A stretch of DNA of 64,000 nt, taken from assembly GCA_017599285.1 (NCBI GenBank), contig JAGFXX010000001.1:1984001-2048000 (forward strand), written 5' to 3'. Source of the DNA: Cereibacter azotoformans (GTDB lineage Bacteria > Pseudomonadota > Alphaproteobacteria > Rhodobacterales > Rhodobacteraceae). The notes beneath the pieces are model-generated. The model made no database searches. It was not told the origin of the DNA and saw only the letters and a program-made list of their open reading frames with translations. How positions within the stretch are numbered: the first letter of the stretch is position 1; each line of letters begins with the position of its first letter. Shown here piece by piece: positions 58,111 to 64,000 of this stretch. A program made the position numbers and the translations under genes.

Positions 58111-58931
58111 TCGAGACGAGGGTAGAGGCGGATGCGGCCGAAGGGTTCGCGCAGGTCGCGGGCCATCTGGGCGAGTTCCTGCAGGGCCGGCTCGGCCCTT
58201 CGGGGCCGCTGGCGCTCGTGACGCTGCCCTGCCCTGCGCTCCGGGCCGAGGCGGTTCGCAGGCCCGGCCCGCTCGCCCTCGAACAGCCGGGCGCGCGGAT
58301 GCTCACCCTGCCTGCCCTGCGCCGGTTGCTGGCCGCGGCCGAAGGAGCGGAAGGGCGCTTCCGCCTCGTGCTCGACCTGCCGCCCGGAGGCGGCGCGGGG
58401 GCCTCGACCGCGGCCCGCGTGGCGATCCTCCGGGCGGCGGGTGTCACCGATACCGGCACCCTCGCGCGCGCCTGCCTCGCTTCGGAAGGGGCCAGCGATC
58501 CGCTGATGTTCGAGCGGCCGGAACGGCTCCTCTGGGCCTCGCGCGAGGGGCGCGTGCTGGCCGACCTGCGCCCCCTGCCGCGGATGGATCTGGTCGGCGG
58601 CTTCTTCGGCGCGTCCCAGCGAACGGATCCGGCGGATCTGTCCTTCCCCGACATCGCCGACCTCGTGGCGGGGTGGGCCACGGCCGACCTTCCCGGCCTC
58701 GCGCGCCTTGCGACCCTCTCGGCCCGCCGCTGCCTCGCGCTGAGGGGGCCGGCCGACGATCCCACCGAGGCCCTGGCTGCCCGGCTCGGAGCGCTCGGCT
58801 GGGCCATCGGGCACACGGGCCCGGCGCGGGCCCTGATCTTCCCCCCCGGCGCCGTCCCGCCCGCCGCGGGGGGGGCATTGCAGGCGGCCGGCTTTTCCCG
58901 CATCACCCGCTTCCGCATCGGCGGGGCCTGA
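58107..58931 (+). CDS. bluE: GHMP-family L-threonine kinase (PduX/BluE-like)
   Basis: The 274-residue protein is a GHMP kinase. The N-terminal GHLGEFLQGRLG (about residues 18-29) is the PduX-type opening, and LPPGGGAGASTAARVAIL (about 91-108) is the phosphate-binding GHMP motif 2. PduX phosphorylates L-threonine for the aminopropanol arm of B12, and the next gene encodes the decarboxylase that uses threonine phosphate, which supports this role. The start is TTG 58107, overlapping the previous stop codon (TTGA). No better ATG lies nearby. Confidence 0.82.
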   Translation: MIETRVEADAAEGFAQVAGHLGEFLQGRLGPSGPLALVTLPCPALRAEAVRRPGPLALEQPGARMLTLPALRRLLAAAEGAEGRFRLVLDLPPGGGAGASTAARVAILRAAGVTDTGTLARACLASEGASDPLMFERPERLLWASREGRVLADLRPLPRMDLVGGFFGASQRTDPADLSFPDIADLVAGWATADLPGLARLATLSARRCLALRGPADDPTEALAARLGALGWAIGHTGPARALIFPPGAVPPAAGGALQAAGFSRITRFRIGGA

Positions 58932-58940
58932 GGAGGGAAC

Positions 58941-59915
58941 ATGCGCGACCACGGCGGCAACCTTGACAGCGCGGCGGCGCTCTTCGGCGGCGCGGCGGCG
59001 GACTGGCTCGACCTCTCGACGGGGATCAACCGGGTGCCCTACCCGATGCCCCCCCTGCCCCCGCGGGCCCTGACGGCGCTGCCCGATGCGGCCGCCGAGG
59101 CGCGGCTGCTGGCGTCGGCCCGGATCGCCTACCGCACCGAGGCGCCGATGCTGCCACTGGCCGGCGCGCAGGCGGCCATCCAGCTTGTCCCGCGGCTGGC
59201 ACCCGCAGGCCGGGCCCGCATCCTCGGGCCGACCTACAACGAACATGCGGCCAGCCTGCGGGCGTCGGGCTGGCAGGTCGAGGAGGTGGGCGATCTCGAG
59301 GCGCTGGCGGGCGCTGACCTTGCCGTTCTCGTCCATCCGAACAATCCCGACGGCCGCCGCCATGCGCCCCACAGCCTCCGTGCGCTGCTGCCACGGGTGG
59401 GGCGGCTGCTGGTGGACGAGAGCTTCGCCGACCCGCTGCCCGAGCTTTCGCTCGCGCCCGAGGCGGGGGTGCCGGGGCTGCTGGTGCTGCGCTCGTTCGG
59501 CAAGTTCTACGGGCTGGCGGGGCTGAGGCTCGGCTTCGTGATGGGCTCTGCCCTCGACGTTGCGTCGCTGGCGCGGATGGCCGGGCCCTGGGCGGTTTCG
59601 GGTCCGGCCCTTGCCGCCGGAGAGGTGGCGCTGTCGGACCGCGACTGGGCCCGCGCGACAACCGGGCGTCTGGCGGCGGAGGGGCCGCGGCTCGACGCGC
59701 TGGCGGCCCGCATGGGCTGGCGGCTGGCGGGCGGCGCGCATCTCTTCCGCCTCTATGAGACCGAGGATGCCCGCACCGCGCAGGAGCATCTCGCCCGCGC
59801 CCGGATCTGGAGCCGGATCTTTCCCTGGTCGGACCGGCTGATCCGCCTCGGCCTGCCGGGGGGCGAGGCGGAATGGGCCCGCCTCGACGCGGCTCTGCGG
59901 CCCGCAAACCCTTAG
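58941..59915 (+). CDS. cobC: threonine-phosphate decarboxylase / aminotransferase-fold CobC (CobD of Salmonella)
   Basis: This PLP enzyme makes (R)-1-amino-2-propanol phosphate for the nucleotide loop of cobalamin. The 324-residue protein opens with HGGNLDSAAALFGGAAADWL and LDLSTGINRVPYP (about residues 4-36), the CobC/CobD hallmark. It has VLVHPNNPDG (about 130-139) and the PLP lysine in LRSFGKFYGLAGLRLGF (about 182-198). With the upstream kinase it completes the route from threonine to aminopropanol phosphate. It is the last gene of the riboswitch operon. Confidence 0.93.
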   Translation: MRDHGGNLDSAAALFGGAAADWLDLSTGINRVPYPMPPLPPRALTALPDAAAEARLLASARIAYRTEAPMLPLAGAQAAIQLVPRLAPAGRARILGPTYNEHAASLRASGWQVEEVGDLEALAGADLAVLVHPNNPDGRRHAPHSLRALLPRVGRLLVDESFADPLPELSLAPEAGVPGLLVLRSFGKFYGLAGLRLGFVMGSALDVASLARMAGPWAVSGPALAAGEVALSDRDWARATTGRLAAEGPRLDALAARMGWRLAGGAHLFRLYETEDARTAQEHLARARIWSRIFPWSDRLIRLGLPGGEAEWARLDAALRPANP

Positions 59916-59918
59916 AAG

Positions 59919-59950
59919 CCTGCGCCGCATCCCTCCCGGCGTGGCAGGCA
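59919..59950. terminator. hairpin between convergent cobC and pqqE
   Basis: GCCTGC (59919-59924) pairs with GCAGGC (59945-59950), with an inner GCCG/CGGC pairing. It lies in the 52-base gap between the two stop codons and has no T tract. Confidence 0.5.
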
Positions 59951-59967
59951 GAGGTCGGCGCGGCGCC

Positions 59968-61110
59968 TCAACCCTCGGGCGCCCCACCCGAGAAGTTGCG
60001 ATAGAGGAAACGGTCAGAGCCCGCCTCCGCCTCGGCCCCCGCAAGCGAGAAGAGTCCCGCATGAAGGGGCGACTTGGCGCAGGCCGGATCGGTCGCCGCC
60101 GCATCGCCCGCAAGCGCAAAGGCCTGGCAGCGGCAGCCGCCGAAGTCCTCTTCGGCGTGGATGCAGGATCGGCAGGGCTCCTGCATCCAGGCCGTGCCGC
60201 GATAGAGGTTCAGCGCCTCGGACCGCTGCCAAATCTCGGCCAGCGGCGCCTCGCGCACCGAATCGAACCGCAGCCCGGTGATCGTCTCGGCGGCATGGCA
60301 GGGCAGAACCTTGCCCGAGGGCGAGATGTTGAAGAACTGCCGCCCCCAGCCGCCCATGCAGGTCTTGGGGCGCACCGCGTAATAGTCGGGGATCACATAG
60401 TCGATGGCGAGCACGCCTGCGAGGCGCGCCTGCGCCTCCTCGACGGTCCGCGTCGCCTCGTCGAGCTGGGCCAGCGTCGGCATCAGCGCCGCGCGGTTCT
60501 TCAGCGCCCAGCCGTAATACTGGACATGCGCCACCTCGAGCCGCTGCGCCCCCATCTCGACCGCCATCTCGATGATCCGGGGCAGCTCGTCGAGGTTCTG
60601 GCGGTGCATCACCGCGTTGAGCGTCAGCGCCATGCCCGCCTCGCGCACCCAGCCCGCGGCCTCGATCTTTCGGGCGTGTCCGCCGCGGAAGCCGCCGATC
60701 CGCTCCGCCAGGGCCGCGCTCGCGCCCTGAAGGCTCACCTGCACATGGGCGAGCCCCGCCTCGGCCAGCTCAGCCACTTTCGCCGGCGTGAACATCACCG
60801 CCGAGGTGATGAGGTTGGTGTAGAGCCCCGCCCCGTCGGCATGGGCCACAAGGTCCACCAGATCGCGCCGCACCAGCGGCTCGCCGCCCGAGAAATGGAT
60901 CTGCAGCACCCCCAGCGCGGCCAGTTCCCCGATCACCCGCTGCCACTCGTCCCTCGAAAGCTCGCGGCTCGCGGCCTCCAGCTCGACCGGGTTCGAGCAA
61001 TAGGGGCATTGCAGCGGACAGCGGTGGGTCAACTCGGCCAGCACCGCCATCGGCAGGCCGGGCGCGGTGGGCCGCGCGGGGCCGGGTTCGGTGAAGGCGC
61101 GATCGTCCAT
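59968..61110 (-). CDS. pqqE: PqqA peptide cyclase (radical SAM) PqqE
   Basis: PqqE joins the Glu and Tyr side chains of PqqA, the first step of pyrroloquinoline quinone synthesis. The 380-residue protein has the radical SAM cluster CPLQCPYC (about residues 31-38) and HFSGGEPLVRRDL (about 73-85). A C-terminal SPASM domain binds extra Fe-S clusters: KTCMGGWGRQFFNISPSGKV (about 247-266) and PCRSCIHAEEDFGGCRCQAF (about 319-338). ATG 61110 shares one base with the pqqD stop codon. Confidence 0.97.
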   Translation of the reverse strand: MDDRAFTEPGPARPTAPGLPMAVLAELTHRCPLQCPYCSNPVELEAASRELSRDEWQRVIGELAALGVLQIHFSGGEPLVRRDLVDLVAHADGAGLYTNLITSAVMFTPAKVAELAEAGLAHVQVSLQGASAALAERIGGFRGGHARKIEAAGWVREAGMALTLNAVMHRQNLDELPRIIEMAVEMGAQRLEVAHVQYYGWALKNRAALMPTLAQLDEATRTVEEAQARLAGVLAIDYVIPDYYAVRPKTCMGGWGRQFFNISPSGKVLPCHAAETITGLRFDSVREAPLAEIWQRSEALNLYRGTAWMQEPCRSCIHAEEDFGGCRCQAFALAGDAAATDPACAKSPLHAGLFSLAGAEAEAGSDRFLYRNFSGGAPEG

Positions 61111-61406
61111 CAGGCGGCCTCCCTGTCGATGAGATAGCCCCGGTCGGCCAGATCCTGCAGCAGCGCCAGCACCTCGCGCGCAATGACGCCGGGCTCGGCC
61201 CGGTATTTCTGCTCGAGCATGGCCGTCAGCCCCCCCACCGTCGCGCGCCCGTCGCAGGCCTGCAGGATCTCGACGCAGATCTCGTCGGGCGTCATCACCC
61301 GCTCGGGCACCAGAAGCACCCATCGCTCCCGGTTCCGGTCGAAGCGCAGACGGGCGTGGCGCGCAAGCGCAGGCACGCTTTCGGCCGAGAGATGAAGGCG
61401 ACTCAC
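61110..61406 (-). CDS. pqqD: PqqD peptide chaperone
   Basis: PqqD is a RiPP recognition element that binds PqqA and presents it to PqqE. The 98-residue protein has RLRFDRNRERWVLLVPERVM (about residues 19-38) and the winged-helix C-terminal part ending LLQDLADRGYLIDREAA. It is a separate gene here, not fused to PqqC or PqqE. It overlaps pqqC by four bases. Confidence 0.94.
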   Translation of the reverse strand: MSRLHLSAESVPALARHARLRFDRNRERWVLLVPERVMTPDEICVEILQACDGRATVGGLTAMLEQKYRAEPGVIAREVLALLQDLADRGYLIDREAA

Positions 61407-62170
61407 CGCATGTCCTCCGGGACGAAGGCGCCGGGCGGGACATGGCCCAGCACATAGGCATGATGCAGCGCGTCGAGCTGGGTCCAGAGCACCTGCGTCT
61501 TGAAGATCAGCGCGTTGCAGACGGCCGCACGCTCTTGCGGCGTGCGGGCGTGCTCACGCACATAGCGCAGGGCGTAATCGGCATCGCGCGGCGCCTGACT
61601 GAGACGGCGCTGGAAATAGGCCATCACGGTCGGGTTCACGAAGTCGTAATGCGCAAGCATCCCCGAGATCCGCTCGGCGTGGATGTGGGGCGCGAAAAGC
61701 TCGGTCAGGCACGAGGCGATCGCCTCGAGCGGGCTCTGGTCCCGGACGAAATGGACATAGGCGTCCACCGCAAAGCGCGTGGCGGGAAGGATGCCGTCGG
61801 TCGCTTCCACATAGGCCCGGTCCAGCCCCAGCGCGTCGGTCAGCACAAGCCAGCGGTCGATGCCGCCCTCGGCCCCTTCGGCCCCGTCGTGGTCCTCGAG
61901 CCGGTGGCGCCATTCCACGCGGGTCGCCCGGTCGCGAAAGCGCGAGATCACCACCGCATCCTTCACCGGGATCGAGCACTGGTAGTAGTAGCGGTTCAGC
62001 GCCCAGGCCTGCACCTGCCCCCTGGTCAGCTGGCCGCCGTGCAGCAGGTGGTGGAACGGGTGGCGGTCGTGATAGCGCGCCGCACCGATCTCGCGCAGAC
62101 GCTCTTCCATCGCGTCGGCGCTGTCGAGGGGCCGGGCGGGAGAGAGGGTGGGCGTCAGGTCGAGGCTCAT
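61403..62170 (-). CDS. pqqC: pyrroloquinoline-quinone synthase PqqC
   Basis: PqqC performs the final ring closure and oxidation to PQQ without a cofactor. The 255-residue all-helical protein has YHDRHPFHHLLHGGQLTRGQ (about residues 33-52), WALNRYYYQCSIPVKDAVVI (about 56-75), LEDHDGAEGAEGGIDRW (about 89-105) and LFAPHIHAERISGMLAHYDF (about 156-175), all conserved active-site segments. ATG 62170 overlaps pqqB by four bases. Confidence 0.97.
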   Translation of the reverse strand: MSLDLTPTLSPARPLDSADAMEERLREIGAARYHDRHPFHHLLHGGQLTRGQVQAWALNRYYYQCSIPVKDAVVISRFRDRATRVEWRHRLEDHDGAEGAEGGIDRWLVLTDALGLDRAYVEATDGILPATRFAVDAYVHFVRDQSPLEAIASCLTELFAPHIHAERISGMLAHYDFVNPTVMAYFQRRLSQAPRDADYALRYVREHARTPQERAAVCNALIFKTQVLWTQLDALHHAYVLGHVPPGAFVPEDMR

Positions 62171-63069
62171 GCGACGAACTCCATTCCGGGGGCGGGCACG
62201 CACCAGCCGGCGCGCTCGGCGGCCGCACGCTCGGGCGTGCCGGGGATCAGCACCGGGTTCGAATTGTTGATGTGGACAAAGACCTTGCGGCCGATGCCGA
62301 GCGGCTCGAGCGCGGCCATCGCGCCGTCGGGCCCGCTGATCGAGATATGGCCCATGCGCCGGCCGGTCTTCTGCGACAGGCCCGCGCGGATCATCTCGTC
62401 ATCGGTCCAGAGCGTGCCGTCGAAGAAGACCAGAGCCGCCCCCCTGAGCCGCCCGGCCAGCGCGGGCGTGACCTCCGCGCAGCCGGGCAGGATGAAGGCG
62501 CGGCGGCCGCCGGCCGACAGTTCGAGACCGATGCTGTCGCCTTCCGCCGCCCCCTCCTCCTCGCGCCAGAGCGCGGGCTTTCCGGGAACCGTGAAGGAGC
62601 GGATCGTGAGGCCCGAGGGCCGTCCGTCCGCCAGAAGCGGCTCGAACGGCACGTCCGTCAGCATGGCGCGGCGCGGCACGATCTCGTCGCGCAGGACGCC
62701 GAAGATCGGGTTCGCGGCCAGCACCGACAGGACGTCGGGATGGGCATGGATGGCAAAGGGCCAGCCTTCGCGCAGCGTCAGAAGCCCGGCCACCGCGTCC
62801 ACCTCGGCGTTGGTCAGGACCACGCCCGCGATCGGGGAATGACGCAGCCCCTCGCGCGGATGCAGGGCGGGCGTGTCGAGGATCTGCTGGCGCAGGTCGG
62901 GCGAGGCGTTGATCAGGAACCAGTGCTCGCCGTCCGCGCTGGCCGCCAGCGCGCACTGCCCGTTGCGCAGCGCGGGCTTGTCCCGCGCCTCGCGGCAGCC
63001 CGCGCAGTTGCAGTTCCACTGCGGCAGGCCGCCGCCTGCTGCGGAGCCGAGGACGATGATCCGAAGCAT
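62167..63069 (-). CDS. pqqB: PQQ biosynthesis protein PqqB (metallo-beta-lactamase fold)
   Basis: PqqB is a metallo-beta-lactamase-fold protein thought to hydroxylate the crosslinked Tyr during PQQ formation. The 300-residue protein has VLGSAAGGGLPQWNCNCAGC (about residues 5-24), where the cysteines bind structural zinc. VVLTNAEVDAVAGLLTLREG (about 82-101) carries the metal-site residues, and VFVHINNSNPVL lies near the C-terminus (about 264-275). ATG 63069 with GGAG upstream is preferred over GTG 63084. Confidence 0.96.
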   Translation of the reverse strand: MLRIIVLGSAAGGGLPQWNCNCAGCREARDKPALRNGQCALAASADGEHWFLINASPDLRQQILDTPALHPREGLRHSPIAGVVLTNAEVDAVAGLLTLREGWPFAIHAHPDVLSVLAANPIFGVLRDEIVPRRAMLTDVPFEPLLADGRPSGLTIRSFTVPGKPALWREEEGAAEGDSIGLELSAGGRRAFILPGCAEVTPALAGRLRGAALVFFDGTLWTDDEMIRAGLSQKTGRRMGHISISGPDGAMAALEPLGIGRKVFVHINNSNPVLIPGTPERAAAERAGWCVPAPGMEFVA

Positions 63070-63087
63070 CGCAGCAGGCTCCACTCG

Positions 63088-63168
63088 TTACTTGCGCTTG
63101 GCGCAGGAATACATGTTGATTTCCATCCCCACCGGGGTCTCGTCGTAACGCGGGGTCTTCCAGGCCAT
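63088..63168 (-). CDS. pqqA: PqqA precursor peptide of PQQ
   Basis: This 26-residue peptide is the substrate from which PQQ is built. It ends VGMEINMYSCAKRK, and the Glu at position 16 and Tyr at position 20, spaced ExxxY, are the residues that become PQQ. ATG 63168 has a strong GAGGAGGAG ribosome site. pqqB starts 18 bases after its stop codon. Confidence 0.96.
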   Translation of the reverse strand: MAWKTPRYDETPVGMEINMYSCAKRK

Positions 63169-63266
63169 TCGCTTCTCCTCCTCTGCGATGGATGCCGCCG
63201 GGGCGGCTGCCCTCAAGTATGGAGATGCGGCAAATCGTCGCCAGCTATGCCGCCGATAGGCCGGGC

Positions 63267-64000
63267 CTATGGGCGCGCCAGCAGCGGCGGCAGCGGCGCG
63301 ATGGGCGGCAGGCGGACGGCGCGGCCCGCGGCCCGCAGCGCCTCGATAACGGCGGCGTGGCGGCCGGCGCGGTGCTGCGCAGGCTGGATCAGCGCCACGA
63401 TCCGCCGCGGTTCCATCCCCGCGTGATAGAGGCGCAGGCCCGGCGCTTGCGCCACCGAAAGCGCGGGCACGATGCACACCCCGAGCCCCGCCCGCACCAT
63501 CGAGAGCGCCGTCTCGAAGCTGCGCACCCGCGCGGTCATGCGGTTGCGCGGCAGCATCTCGGCAAACCAGCTTTCGATGCGGCGGCTGTGCTGGGTGCCG
63601 AAGGCGATCTGGATCGAGGCGTTCAGGATGGCCTGCTGCTCCTCGGGCAGGTCCTCAAGACGGCGGACCGCGCCGAGATCCACCGCTTCGGGCACGGCCA
63701 GCACGGTGGGATCGTTCATGATCGGGATCTGCAGGAACCCCGTGCTGGCCTCGGAGACGGAATTGGCGGCCAGAAGCCCGATGTCCGCGCGCCGGGAATA
63801 GAGCATCTCGAGCACGTCGGCGGGCGCACCCTCCAGCAGGTCGCATTCGGTCGTGCCGTCGAGGTCCAGATGCTTGAGCGCCTCGGGCAGGATGGTGCGC
63901 AGAAGCGACTCGACTCCCGCCAGCCGCAGGGGATGGCGCGCGCCGCTGGCGTAGGTCGCGAGCGTGTCCTCGAGCTCCTGCATCCCGCGCAGGACGGGCT
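63267..64000 (-). CDS. LysR-family transcriptional regulator, C-terminal part
   Basis: The frame enters from the right edge without a start and ends at 63267; at least 243 residues are seen. It is the effector-binding domain of a LysR-type regulator, with LRLAGVESLLRTILPEALKH near the start and the typical ADIGLL segment. FETALSMVRAGLGVCIVPAL follows in the second lobe. The DNA-binding N-terminus is beyond the window. It lies upstream of pqqA on the same strand, so it could be part of, or independent of, the pqq transcript. Effector and targets are unknown. Confidence 0.85.
   Translation of the reverse strand, partial: PVLRGMQELEDTLATYASGARHPLRLAGVESLLRTILPEALKHLDLDGTTECDLLEGAPADVLEMLYSRRADIGLLAANSVSEASTGFLQIPIMNDPTVLAVPEAVDLGAVRRLEDLPEEQQAILNASIQIAFGTQHSRRIESWFAEMLPRNRMTARVRSFETALSMVRAGLGVCIVPALSVAQAPGLRLYHAGMEPRRIVALIQPAQHRAGRHAAVIEALRAAGRAVRLPPIAPLPPLLARP

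Overview
The window is high-GC (about two thirds G+C) and looks like a piece of the main chromosome of an alphaproteobacterium of the Rhodobacter/Cereibacter sphaeroides group. This rests on gene content and order (glnD-murJ-trpS, yajC-secD-secF-Mth938-ccmABCDG, 6S RNA tail-to-tail with a salt-induced outer membrane protein gene, a pqqABCDE operon), on a GTTC-N7-GTTC LexA-type site, on a tRNA-His without an encoded G-1, and on a short proline-tRNA synthetase. The species call is an inference. Almost all of it is ordinary, densely packed core genome; there is no prophage, CRISPR array, plasmid origin or intact insertion sequence.

Layout. 1-7.7 kb: rsmI (cut by the edge), an LpoA/LppC-like lipoprotein, glnD, murJ, a rhomboid-like membrane protein, trpS. 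7.9-18 kb: a DUF1223 thioredoxin-like protein, acnA, and on the minus strand a long export and cytochrome-maturation block, yajC-secD-secF-Mth938-ccmA-ccmB-ccmC-ccmD-ccmG. 18-24 kb: sodC, serS, a lytic transglycosylase, ssb, a decayed IS256-type transposase, tRNA-His, a GNAT enzyme, DUF6324, mmcB with an SOS box. 23.8-31.8 kb: 6S RNA, the sspA-like gene, a small membrane protein, nusB-ribH-ribB, a PAP2-type protein, an unknown gene next to ribE, and a polysaccharide export lipoprotein. 32-39 kb: an LdtR-like MarR regulator, XRE regulator plus sdhE, an aspartate aminotransferase, a MATE transporter, ppk2, and a LuxR/hydrolase fusion. 39-49 kb: parE, uxuA, tex, a cytochrome c lipoprotein, lolD-lolC, proS. 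49-57 kb: a plus-strand run perM-hda-ppk1-ppx-GNAT-DnaJ-nuclease. 57-64 kb: a cobalamin riboswitch driving a three-gene operon for the aminopropanol-phosphate branch of B12 synthesis, converging on pqqABCDE, then a LysR gene cut by the right edge.

Functional links. Polyphosphate is made, used and degraded by three genes in the window (ppk1, ppx, ppk2), and ppk1 has a Pho-box-like element. Riboflavin genes are split between nusB-ribH-ribB and ribE plus an unknown gene. Cytochrome maturation is physically joined to the Sec accessory complex. PQQ and B12 synthesis lie tail to tail.

Most notable for follow-up: a transcription factor whose C-terminal alpha/beta hydrolase has lost its catalytic triad; a rhomboid-like protein lacking both catalytic residues; a RibB whose GTP cyclohydrolase II half has lost its zinc cysteines; an SOS box on mmcB; a B12 riboswitch with a visible ribosome-site-blocking stem; and a repeated intergenic element seen three times. 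I found no convincing entirely new multi-gene system.
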